Part shown: positions 56,790 to 64,000 of the stretch, in pieces
Layout: each line of letters opens with the position of its first letter
Position numbering within the stretch: the first letter of the stretch is position 1
NCBI RefSeq assembly: GCF_009674485.1
Contig: NZ_WKJJ01000002.1
Location: 450,231 to 514,230, forward strand
Direction: 5' to 3'
DNA: 64,000 bases
Source of the DNA: Pseudoduganella rivuli
Lineage (GTDB): Bacteria; Pseudomonadota; Gammaproteobacteria; Burkholderiales; Burkholderiaceae_D
Translations under genes and position numbers: made by a program
Notes under the pieces: model-generated
Databases searched by the model: none
What the model saw: the letters and a program-made list of their open reading frames with translations, nothing else
Told to the model about the DNA's origin: nothing

Positions 56790-57345
56790 CCGCAAGCGCC
56801 GCACGGGGGCGCTGGCGGTGGAATACGCGCTGGTATTGCCGGTCTTCCTGCTGTTCGTGTTCCTGCTGCTGGAGACGGCGCGTGCCGTCTACCTGTGGAA
56901 CACGGTGCAGGAAGTGACCCGGCGGGCCGCGCGCGCCGCTGCCGTCACGGATTTTTCCTGTCCGGCGGCAATGAATACCGTGCGCCGCCATGCCATCTTC
57001 CGCGACAGCGACGGCGTGCTGCTGCTGAGCGGCGGCATCACGCAAGACCACGTGGTGATCGATTACCTGTGGCAGGACGATACGGGGCAGTTGCAGCCGC
57101 TGGCCGCCGCCGCGCTGGCGGCGGACCCGGCGCAGAACCGCATCAATTGCATGGCCAGTCCGGGCGGCGGCAATTGCATCCAGTTCGTGCGGGTGCGTAT
57201 CTGCAGTCCGGATGGCTGCGCACCCGTGCCTTACCTGCCCATGCTGTCCTGGCTGCCGTTGCCGGGCATGACAGTGCCGACGGCGGCCACGGTGGTGCGG
57301 GCCGAATCGCTGGGATACCGCACCAGCGCCAAGCCATGTTCGTGA
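56770..57345 (+). CDS. TadE/TadF-family pseudopilin (second)
   Basis: 191 residues from the ATG at 56770 (another ATG at 56776). The opening RKRRTGALAVEYALVLPVFLLFVFLLLETARAVYLWNTVQEVTRRAARAAAV has the prepilin-like G/ALAVE cleavage and Glu+5, followed by a Cys-rich periplasmic part (four or more Cys). It overlaps the first pseudopilin gene by 20 bp and probably pairs with it as TadE/TadF. Confidence 0.87.
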   Translation: MAMRPIDRKRRTGALAVEYALVLPVFLLFVFLLLETARAVYLWNTVQEVTRRAARAAAVTDFSCPAAMNTVRRHAIFRDSDGVLLLSGGITQDHVVIDYLWQDDTGQLQPLAAAALAADPAQNRINCMASPGGGNCIQFVRVRICSPDGCAPVPYLPMLSWLPLPGMTVPTAATVVRAESLGYRTSAKPCS

Positions 57346-57355
57346 CGGAGGACCC

Positions 57356-58528
57356 ATGAAAGCCTTGATCATCAGCCATGACCGTGATTTGCAGGCGGAA
57401 ATCGCCGCGCAGGGTTCCGCACGCATGCCTGCCGTGGAAGTGCTGGCGGTGCGGCAAGGCATGCGCGATGCGGTGGAGCGCCTGTTGCCGGATTCGCCCG
57501 GCCTGGTGGTGCTGGACGCCAGCGAACTGGCGCCCGCCGAAGCGGAATTGCTGGAACCGCTGGCGCGCCATTATCCGCGCGCGTCGTTCATGCTGCTGAC
57601 GCGCGCGCCGCAGCAGGATTTGCTGATCCGCGCCATGCGCGCCGGCATGCGTGAAGTGCTGGCGCTGCCGCTCGACCACCGCGCTTTCCACGATGCGATG
57701 GACCGCATCGAAGTCGACGCCGGTATCACGCACATGCGCGACGGCAAGGCCTTGGCGTTCATCTCCTGCAAGGGCGGCAGCGGCGCCACGTTCCTGTCGA
57801 CGAACTTCGGCTATGCGCTGGCGGAACTGGGCGGCTGCAAGGTGCTGCTGATCGATTTGCACGGGCAGTTCGGCGACGCGACCTTGTACGTGTCCGACCA
57901 GAAGCCGGTGATGACCCTGTCCGATATCTGCGCGCAGATCGGCCGCATGGACGGCGCGTTCCTCGATTCCTGCCTGGTGCACGTGGCGCCCGGCTTTGGC
58001 GTGCTGGCGGCGGCGGATGATCCGGCCCAGACGGTGGACATGAAACCGGACCACATGGACATCATCCTGCGCGTGGCGCGCCAGCATTACGATTACGTCC
58101 TGCTGGACGTGGGGCGGCAGATCGATGCGCTGTCGCTGCGCGCGCTGGACCACGCGGACAATATTTATCCCGTGCTGCAACTGGCGCTGCCCGATATCCG
58201 CGATGCCCGCCGCCTGCTCGACATTTTCCGCTCGCTGGGGTATCCGAACGAGCGCATCCGCCTGATCGTCAACCGCTATGAAAAAGGCGGCAAGCTGCGG
58301 CTGGCCGACCTGGCTTCCGCACTGGGTGCGGAAGTGGCGCACACGGTGCCCAACGATTACATGGCGGCGACGGATTCGGTCAACCAGGGCGTGCCGCTGC
58401 TGCAATTGTCGCGCAGCAGTCCGCTGGCGCGCAGCCTGGGCGAGCTGGTGGAACTGGTCACCGCGCGCCGCATCCCGGAAAGCAAGGGCTTGTTTGACCG
58501 GTTGTTTGGACGCGGGGAGGATATATGA
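57356..58528 (+). CDS. cpaE: Pilus assembly ATPase-like CpaE/TadZ
   Basis: 390 residues. The N-terminal ~125 residues form a receiver-like domain ([33 protein letters not shown]), then a MinD/ParA-type domain with deviant Walker [29 protein letters not shown] and [12 protein letters not shown]. TadZ proteins localise the Tad apparatus to the cell pole. Ends in ATGA overlap with tadA. Confidence 0.93.
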   Translation: MKALIISHDRDLQAEIAAQGSARMPAVEVLAVRQGMRDAVERLLPDSPGLVVLDASELAPAEAELLEPLARHYPRASFMLLTRAPQQDLLIRAMRAGMREVLALPLDHRAFHDAMDRIEVDAGITHMRDGKALAFISCKGGSGATFLSTNFGYALAELGGCKVLLIDLHGQFGDATLYVSDQKPVMTLSDICAQIGRMDGAFLDSCLVHVAPGFGVLAAADDPAQTVDMKPDHMDIILRVARQHYDYVLLDVGRQIDALSLRALDHADNIYPVLQLALPDIRDARRLLDIFRSLGYPNERIRLIVNRYEKGGKLRLADLASALGAEVAHTVPNDYMAATDSVNQGVPLLQLSRSSPLARSLGELVELVTARRIPESKGLFDRLFGRGEDI

Positions 58529-59919
58529 GCCTGCGGGAGCGTTTGGCCGGCGCCGACGACGGCCGCGTGGGACATGGTGCAGGGCATGGCGCGGCGCATG
58601 GTATCGCTGCGGGAAGCGGTCCCGCGCTGACGGCCTGCCTGCCGGATGCGGCATACCAGGAATTGCGCAAATCCATGCATCAGGCGATCCTGGATCGTAT
58701 CGATCTCGAACGCCTGAAGAAACTCACGCAGGAACAGTTCCGCCATGAACTGGCGCTGCTGGTGCAGCGTGTGATCGAAGATGAACGCATCGTGCTGAAC
58801 CAGCACGAACGGCACCGGCTGGTGCTGGACATTCAGAATGAAATGCTGGGCTTCGGACCGCTGGAGCCGTTGCTGGCCGATGCCGGCGTGTCCGACATCC
58901 TGGTCAATACGGCCAGCAAGGTGTACGTGGAGCGGGGCGGGCGGCTGGAATTGACGGCGGTGACTTTCCACGACAATGCGCACCTGATGAAGATCATCGA
59001 AAAAATCGTGTCGCGCGTGGGACGGCGTATCGATGAATCGAGCCCGATGGTCGACGCGCGCCTGCCCGACGGTTCGCGCGTCAACGCCATCATTCCGCCG
59101 CTGGCGATCGACGGCCCGATGCTGTCGATCCGCCGCTTCGCTTCCAGCCCGCTGACGATGGCCAACCTGCTGGCCTATAAAAGCGTGACGCCGCCCATGG
59201 TGCAAGTGCTGGAAGCGCTGGGCCAGGCCAAGATCAATATCCTGATTTCCGGCGGCACCGGCAGCGGCAAGACCACGCTGCTGAACGTGCTGTCCGGCTT
59301 TATCCCCGGCTGCGAGCGCATCGTCACCATTGAAGACGCGGCCGAACTGCAATTGCGCCAGCCCCACGTGGTGCGGCTGGAAACGCGCCAGCCCAACATC
59401 GAGGGTAAAGGCGAAGTCACGCAGCGCGCGCTGGTGCGCAATGCGCTGCGCATGCGGCCGGACCGCATCATCCTGGGGGAGGTGCGGGGCGCGGAAGCGA
59501 TCGACATGCTGCAAGCCATGAATACAGGGCACGAAGGATCGCTGGCGACGATCCACGCGAACTCGCCGCGCGATGCGCTGGCGCGGCTGGAAAACATGGT
59601 GGGCATGGCGGGCGTGCAGTTGACGCCGCGCGCCATGCGGCAGCAGATCTGTTCCGCCATTACCGTCGTGATGCAGGTGTCGCGCCTGACGGACGGCGCG
59701 CGCAAGCTGGTCAGCTTGCAGGAAGTCACGGGCATGGAAGGCGACATGATCGCCATGCATGAAATCTTCCGCTTCGAGCAGGATGGCATCGATGGCGCGG
59801 GCAAGGTGCTGGGGCGCTTCCGCGCCACCGGCGTGCGGCCCCGCTTTGCCGAGCGCTTGCGCATGTATGGCGCGCCGGTGCCGGACAGCGCGTTTGATCC
59901 CGACAAGTTTTACGAATAG
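58525..59919 (+). CDS. tadA: Secretion ATPase TadA/CpaF
   Basis: 464 residues. The N-terminal helical domain leads into the GspE-family ATPase: Walker [15 protein letters not shown], Asp box [19 protein letters not shown], Walker [13 protein letters not shown] and His box [19 protein letters not shown]. It drives Flp pilus assembly at the cytoplasmic face of the inner membrane. The first ~30 residues are Gly/His-rich and poorly conserved. Confidence 0.96.
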   Translation: MSLRERLAGADDGRVGHGAGHGAAHGIAAGSGPALTACLPDAAYQELRKSMHQAILDRIDLERLKKLTQEQFRHELALLVQRVIEDERIVLNQHERHRLVLDIQNEMLGFGPLEPLLADAGVSDILVNTASKVYVERGGRLELTAVTFHDNAHLMKIIEKIVSRVGRRIDESSPMVDARLPDGSRVNAIIPPLAIDGPMLSIRRFASSPLTMANLLAYKSVTPPMVQVLEALGQAKINILISGGTGSGKTTLLNVLSGFIPGCERIVTIEDAAELQLRQPHVVRLETRQPNIEGKGEVTQRALVRNALRMRPDRIILGEVRGAEAIDMLQAMNTGHEGSLATIHANSPRDALARLENMVGMAGVQLTPRAMRQQICSAITVVMQVSRLTDGARKLVSLQEVTGMEGDMIAMHEIFRFEQDGIDGAGKVLGRFRATGVRPRFAERLRMYGAPVPDSAFDPDKFYE

Positions 59920-59927
59920 GAGGCAGT

Positions 59928-60902
59928 ATGGACCTGGTGTTTTCCGCTTTCACGGTATTGCTGTTCGCCGCCGTGATCCTGGCAATCGAAGGGGCCTGGC
60001 TGTGGTGGTCCGGCAGCCATGGCGGCGCGGCGCAGCGCATTGCGCGCCGCCTGCAACTGATGGCGGCGCGCGCTGACGGCAGCGAACGCGTGACGATCCT
60101 CAAGCAGCGCCGCTACAGCGCGCAGCCCGTGCTGGACGGCTGGCTGCGGCGCACGCCGCACATGGACAAGCTGGACCGCTTGCTGCTGCAGGCGGGCATG
60201 GACTGGACGGTGGCGCGTTTTGGCGCCATGCAGGGCGCGCTGCTGCTGGCCGCGCTCTGGCTGCCGGCCATGCTGGGAGCGCCATGGATGGCGCGGCTGG
60301 CGGCGCTGGCAGCGGCTGCGGCGGGACCGGCGCTGTTGCTGTTGCAGGCGCGCGAACGGCGCATGCGCAAGCTGGAAGCGCAGTTGCCGGAAGTGGCGGA
60401 CTTCCTCGGCCGTGCATTGCGCGCGGGCCATTCGTTTGCCAACGTGCTGCAAATGGTCGGCAATGAAATGCCGGAACCCACCGGCAGTGAATTCCGCATG
60501 GCGTATGAGGAAATCAATTACGGCGTGCCGATGAATGAAGCGCTGCACAACCTGGCCGCGCGCATCCCGCTGACGGACTTGCGTTACATGGTGATCGCCG
60601 TGCTGATCCAGCGCGAGTCGGGCGGCAACCTGGCGGAATTGCTGGACAACGTCAGCGCCATGGTGCGCGCGCGCCTGAAACTGATGGCGCAAGTGCGCGT
60701 CTTTTCCGCCGAGGGACGGATGTCGGCATGGATACTGGGCTTGCTGCCGCTGGGCGTGATGGCGCTGATGTCGTTGCTCAATCCCGGCTACGTCAGCGTG
60801 CTGTGGACCGATCCCTACGGTGAGCAATTGCTGTGGTATGCGGCAGGCGCCATGCTGACCGGCGTGTTGTGGATGCGCAGCGTGATCAGGATACGCGCAT
60901 GA
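59928..60902 (+). CDS. tadB: Inner-membrane platform protein TadB
   Basis: 324 residues. Membrane segments at ~5-25, two in the middle (LLLAALWLPAMLGAPWMARL...) and at the end, with the GspF/T2SF domain (LPEVADFLGRALRAGHSFANVLQMV ... NYGVPMNEALHNLAARIPLTDLRYMVIAVLIQRESGGNLAELLDNV). GGAGG lies seven bases before the ATG. Works with TadC as the platform turned by TadA. Confidence 0.94.
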   Translation: MDLVFSAFTVLLFAAVILAIEGAWLWWSGSHGGAAQRIARRLQLMAARADGSERVTILKQRRYSAQPVLDGWLRRTPHMDKLDRLLLQAGMDWTVARFGAMQGALLLAALWLPAMLGAPWMARLAALAAAAAGPALLLLQARERRMRKLEAQLPEVADFLGRALRAGHSFANVLQMVGNEMPEPTGSEFRMAYEEINYGVPMNEALHNLAARIPLTDLRYMVIAVLIQRESGGNLAELLDNVSAMVRARLKLMAQVRVFSAEGRMSAWILGLLPLGVMALMSLLNPGYVSVLWTDPYGEQLLWYAAGAMLTGVLWMRSVIRIRA

Positions 60903-61840
60903 ATACCCCGGACATGGCTTTCCTGTTGCTGGTGTTCGTGGTGGTCGTGGCCGCGGTGATGCTGGCGCTGTGGCTGTTCGCACCGGATGCCGTGCGCGCC
61001 CGTCTGAACGGCCAACTGAATGACCAGCCGGGCGATGCTGCGCTGGCGCCGGGGGAAGGGCAGGGCAACTGGATCGAGCGCATTGCGCGGGTGGCGCAGC
61101 CGTTGACGCGGCTGTCGCTGCCGGAAGAGGGCTGGGAACAGTCGCCGCTGCGCACCCGCTTCATCACGGCGGGCTGGCGCCAGCCTTCCGCGCCCACGCT
61201 GTATTTCGCCGCCAAGACCATGCTGGCGCTGCTGCTGCCCGCTCTGGTGGCAGTGCCGGCGGCAGGCGCTGTGCCGCAGCGCGCATGGTTGCTATTGCTG
61301 CTGGGGGGCGCCGCGACGGGCTATTATCTGCCCAATGTGGTGCTGGCGCGTACCGCGTCGCACCGCCAGCGGGAAATTTTCGAACACTTGCCGGACGCGC
61401 TGGATTTGCTGACCGTGTGCGTGGAAGCGGGCTTGAGCCTGGAGCGGGCGCTGGTGCGGGTGGCGGCGGAAATCCACATCAAAAGCGTGGCGCTGGCGCA
61501 GGAGTTGCAACTGACCCTGATGGAAATGCGCGCCGGCTTCAGCAAGGAAAAAGCGCTACGCAATCTGGCGCTGCGCAGCGGCGTGGAAGACATGGATACC
61601 CTGGTGGCGATGTTGATCCAGTCGCAGCGCTTTGGCACCAGCATGGGGGATTCGCTGCGCATCCATGCGGATAACCTGCGCGCCAAGCGCAGGGTGATGG
61701 CGGAGGAGGCTGCGGCGAAAATCGGGCTGAAACTGTTGTTCCCGCTGATCTTCTGCATCTTCCCCACGTTGATGCTGGTGCTGCTGGGCCCGGCAGCGCT
61801 GCAAGTGGCGCGCGTGCTGATGCCGGGAATACTGAAGTAG
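60899..61840 (+). CDS. tadC: Inner-membrane platform protein TadC
   Basis: 313 residues from the ATG at 60899 that overlaps the tadB stop in ATGA. T2SF domain with FEHLPDALDLLTVCVEAGLSLERALVRVAAEI and MDTLVAMLIQSQRFGTSMGDSLRIHADNLRAKRR, and hydrophobic segments at both ends. Last gene of the operon; no TadD follows. Convergent with the DUF2807 gene 3 bp away. Confidence 0.94.
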   Translation: MNTPDMAFLLLVFVVVVAAVMLALWLFAPDAVRARLNGQLNDQPGDAALAPGEGQGNWIERIARVAQPLTRLSLPEEGWEQSPLRTRFITAGWRQPSAPTLYFAAKTMLALLLPALVAVPAAGAVPQRAWLLLLLGGAATGYYLPNVVLARTASHRQREIFEHLPDALDLLTVCVEAGLSLERALVRVAAEIHIKSVALAQELQLTLMEMRAGFSKEKALRNLALRSGVEDMDTLVAMLIQSQRFGTSMGDSLRIHADNLRAKRRVMAEEAAAKIGLKLLFPLIFCIFPTLMLVLLGPAALQVARVLMPGILK

Positions 61841-61843
61841 GAC

Positions 61844-62605
61844 TTAGTTCCAGGCCACGCTGCCCATGCCGCGCGCCGTCGAGCTGCGGTTGGCCGGCTT
61901 GCCGTACACGGTGGCCGAGCCCATGCCGGACAGGCGCAGGTTGGCCGACGTTTTTGCGTACACGGTGGCGCCGCCCAGGCCCGTCATGTCGACGTCGACG
62001 CTGTCGGCGCGCAGCGCCTGTGCATCGAGGCTGCCGATGCCGCCCAGCTTCGCGTTGAGGTTCCTGCTCTGGCCGCTGATGACGATCTGGCCCGCGCCTT
62101 TCAGGTTCAGGTCGACGCGTTCCGCATCGCCCGCATTGACCGTCATGCTGCCCACGCCCGTCAGGCGCGCATCCATGTGCTTGTAGCGCGACGCCATGTT
62201 GACGGAGCCGGCGCCCTCCAGCGACAGGCGCATATCGTCGCCCGTGAAACCCGACAGTTCGGCCGAACCCACGCCGGCCGACACGAATTCGCGCAAGTTC
62301 GGCAAGGTCAGTTCGGCGCGCAGGTTGCCATTGCTGAAGTTGACGCCGCGCAGGTCGGTACCGATGCGCAGCGTATCGCCGCTTTGCACCACCGTGATTT
62401 TCGGCACGTAGCGCTTGTCGCCGGACACCACCAGCGACGGCGTATTGCCCTGTTTCAGGTTCAGGCTGATGATCCCGTCCAGCACCACTTTGACGGCCCG
62501 TGCATCGACCGTGCGGATCTCGCTGATGACTTCATCCGCCACGGCCAAGCCGTGTGCCGCGTACAGGGAAACTGCCATCATGGTGGCGCTGATAAATTTG
62601 TTCAT
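61844..62605 (-). CDS. DUF2807 exported adhesin-like protein
   Basis: 253 residues with a signal peptide (MNKFISATMMAVSLYAAHGLAVA). The rest is a right-handed beta-helix-like repeat of short Gly-rich strands (SAGVGSAELSGFTGDDMRLSLEGAGSVNM ... RLTGVGSMTVNAGDAERVDLNLKGAGQIVI) that defines DUF2807 (head-GIN type). Periplasmic or surface located; function unknown. A small exported peptide gene lies 48 bp upstream on the same strand. Confidence 0.85.
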   Translation of the reverse strand: MNKFISATMMAVSLYAAHGLAVADEVISEIRTVDARAVKVVLDGIISLNLKQGNTPSLVVSGDKRYVPKITVVQSGDTLRIGTDLRGVNFSNGNLRAELTLPNLREFVSAGVGSAELSGFTGDDMRLSLEGAGSVNMASRYKHMDARLTGVGSMTVNAGDAERVDLNLKGAGQIVISGQSRNLNAKLGGIGSLDAQALRADSVDVDMTGLGGATVYAKTSANLRLSGMGSATVYGKPANRSSTARGMGSVAWN

Positions 62606-62653
62606 CGTTCTGCTCCGGATTCGGTGGTGCTGCGGTGGTGGCGTGCTGCGGTA

Positions 62654-62866
62654 TTAATTGGCGAGCGCTGCTTTTTCAGCGGCGCTCAGCCGTTTGGCGG
62701 TGATGACCACCACCTGCATTTTGCCGGCGGAAGCTGGCACGGCGTGGGCGGTGGCGGCGATGTGTCTGGTGGCTGGCACGGCTGCAACAGCGGTGGTGAC
62801 CAGCGTGGCGCCTGCCAGGGTGGCGGCTGCGAGGAAGATGGCTTCCATGTTTTTAGCGATGTTCAT
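62654..62866 (-). CDS. Small exported protein
   Basis: 70 residues from the ATG at 62866 with GGAG seven bases ahead. A hydrophobic Ala/Thr-rich N-terminal helix (AIFLAAATLAGATLVTTAVAAVPA) looks like a signal peptide; the mature part ends KMQVVVITAKRLSAAEKAALAN. Short proteins of this type (signal, then a VVVxAKR-like motif) are common in Oxalobacteraceae; no function known. Probably in one unit with the DUF2807 gene. Confidence 0.6.
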   Translation of the reverse strand: MNIAKNMEAIFLAAATLAGATLVTTAVAAVPATRHIAATAHAVPASAGKMQVVVITAKRLSAAEKAALAN

Positions 62867-63003
62867 TTTCGGCTCCTTGTGTGTATGTCGTTTCGTTGAG
62901 TGAACTATAGACAAGGGGGCCTGGCAGTACTATCGGCGTGCGATGAACTGCATTTTTTGCGACATGAACCGTATAAAAACGCCGACCGGCGTATTGAGGC
63001 GGG

Positions 63004-63027
63004 ACAGGCGGCGTGCACGCCGCCTGT
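63004..63027. terminator. 24-bp perfect palindrome after the dehydrogenase remnant
   Basis: ACAGGCGGCGTG (63004-63015) is followed at once by its complement (63016-63027). A second small hairpin ACGCCGACCGGCGT lies at 62979-62992. No T tract, so a terminator role is tentative. Confidence 0.45.
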
Positions 63028-63046
63028 GATGTCGATCAAATGGCGA

Positions 63047-63778
63047 TTAAATCAGGGCGGCGATAGCCGTGCCCATCTCGGTCGTGCTGGCCTGGCCGCC
63101 CATGTCCGGCGTGCGGGGACCTTGCACCAGCACGGTTTCAATCGCGTGCATGACGGCGTCGTGCGCGGCCTTGTACGCGGCTTGATGCGTGGCGTCGTCC
63201 TGGCCGAGGAAGTCCAGCATCATGGCGCCGGACCAGATCATGGCAACCGGGTTGGCAATGTTGCGGCCATAGATATCCGGCGCGGAACCGTGCACCGGTT
63301 CGAACAGCGATGGGAACACGCGTTCCGGGTTCAGGTTGGCCGACGGTGCAATGCCGATGGTGCCGGTACATGCCGGGCCCAGGTCGGACAGGATGTCGCC
63401 GAACAGGTTCGACGCCACCACCACGTCGAAGCGTTCCGGGCTCAGCACGAAGCGCGCCGCCAGGATATCGACATGATATTTATCCCAGCGCACGTCCGGG
63501 TACTGCGCGGCCATGGCTTCCACCCGTTCATCCCAGTACGGCATGCTGATGGCGATGCCGTTCGATTTGGTGGCGGACGTCAGGTGTTTTTTCGGCCGCG
63601 ACTGCGCCAGGTCGAACGCATATTGCAGGATGCGGTCCGTGCCCTTGCGGGTGAACACGGCTTCCTGCAGCACGGTTTCCCGTTCCGTGCCTTCGAAAAT
63701 GCGGCCGCCGACAGACGAGTATTCGCCTTCCGTGTTTTCCCGCACCACGAAGAAATCGATGTCGCCCGGCTTTTTATT
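63047..63778 (-). pseudogene. ttuC: Tartrate/D-malate dehydrogenase-type gene, 5' part cut off by IS
   Basis: The visible C-terminal ~240 residues (from NKKPGDIDFFVVRENTEGEY onward) belong to the isocitrate/isopropylmalate dehydrogenase family, TtuC branch: KSNGIAISMPYWDERVE, VASNLFGDILSDLGPACTGTIG and LFEPVHGSAPDIYGRNIANPVAMIWS hold the substrate and NAD-binding residues. Homology continues right up to the insertion-sequence boundary at 63778/63779, where the frame is lost. About the first third of the protein, with the N-terminal nucleotide-binding part, must lie beyond the element, outside the window. The gene is therefore almost certainly inactive unless the element transcribes it. Confidence 0.82.
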
Positions 63779-64000
63779 GGTTCTTCACGGATTGCCGGGA
63801 TGAGCATGCCGTAAACGCAAGAGAGCAGTAAGGAAGAGTTATTGTGTTTGTGCGACCAAACCCAAAAACTAATCCACTGCTCTCATGGCAAATCATAGTC
63901 TCAGCCTCCCATTCTGGGAAGGCTTTCTCGTCTCATCCATGGATGTTGAGGGCAATCAGCTGCAGGTGCGCCTGATCGCTGATCCGCAGTTCCCGCTGAT
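63779..64000 (+). mobile_element. ISL3-like insertion sequence, left end (partial)
   Basis: The element appears to start with GGTTCTTCACGGATTGCC at 63779, which resembles ISL3-family terminal repeats, directly where the dehydrogenase homology stops. The 8 bp before it (63771-63778, TTTTTATT) are AT-rich and would be the target duplication, the size usual for ISL3. A transposase start follows at 63885 and the right end is off the window. Confidence 0.7.
63885..64000 (+). CDS. Transposase of the ISL3-like element (3' partial)
   Basis: Open from the ATG at 63885 to the window edge. It reads MANHSLSLPFWEGFLVSS then MDVEGNQLQVRLIADPQFPL, resembling the N-terminus of ISL3-family transposases (hydrophobic core followed by a beta-strand before the zinc-binding cysteines, which are out of view). 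Family call rests on this short stretch and on the terminus. Confidence 0.6.
   Translation, partial: MANHSLSLPFWEGFLVSSMDVEGNQLQVRLIADPQFPL

Noticed and set aside
62900..63814. 304-codon plus-strand open frame near the right end
   Set aside because: Antisense to the dehydrogenase remnant and crosses the insertion-sequence boundary.

Overview
The window is a GC-rich chromosomal segment of a betaproteobacterium. Gene content and protein style (Tad pilus locus, TonB receptor/LacI/GH65 sugar locus, fused isobutyryl-CoA mutase, fused indolepyruvate oxidoreductase, RdgC, many c-di-GMP enzymes) fit the Oxalobacteraceae (Massilia/Duganella/Janthinobacterium type). This assignment is inferred from recognised protein families; no database search was run.

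Layout. 1-9.7 kb: end of a YgiQ-type radical SAM gene, an RCC1-repeat lipoprotein, a four-domain binding-protein/PAS/GGDEF/EAL protein, the peroxide-defence pair ahpC-ahpF with an 12-bp hairpin between them, then (minus) a cNMP-domain protein coupled to an AI-2E-type permease. 9.7-12 kb: an ABC ATPase/membrane protein pair and a Val-Asp-Val-Asp tRNA cluster with a clear promoter and terminator. 12-20.4 kb: an MmyB-type regulator, a chemoreceptor, dinB with a LexA-like box, rdgC, a single-domain asparaginase, a TetR regulator divergent from a metallo-beta-lactamase-fold hydrolase.

20.5-29.7 kb is a carbohydrate utilisation locus: TonB receptor (minus), LacI regulator, GH65 disaccharide phosphorylase, beta-phosphoglucomutase, MFS transporter and a second LacI regulator. 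Two different LacI-type operators are visible: a tandem 17-bp repeat between receptor and first regulator, and a perfect 20-bp palindrome before the GH65 gene. 29.7-37 kb: a dehalogenase-like hydrolase, an SGNH hydrolase, a second-type groESL operon without the GGM tail, a VOC protein, and an AT-richer pocket with an exported unknown protein and an ImmA/IrrE-DUF4411 toxin-antitoxin-like pair. 37-44.2 kb: icmF and a fused indolepyruvate oxidoreductase, separated by REP-like palindromes. 44.2-49.8 kb: an OafA-type acyltransferase, a LysR regulator, an HD-GYP phosphodiesterase and a diguanylate cyclase.

50.1-61.8 kb is a compact Tad/Flp pilus operon of thirteen genes, most overlapping by 4 nt, with the pilin first and an extra MoxR-like AAA+ ATPase between the prepilin peptidase and CpaB. 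61.8-64 kb: a DUF2807 protein, a small exported peptide, and a tartrate/D-malate dehydrogenase-type gene cut by an ISL3-like insertion sequence that runs off the right edge.
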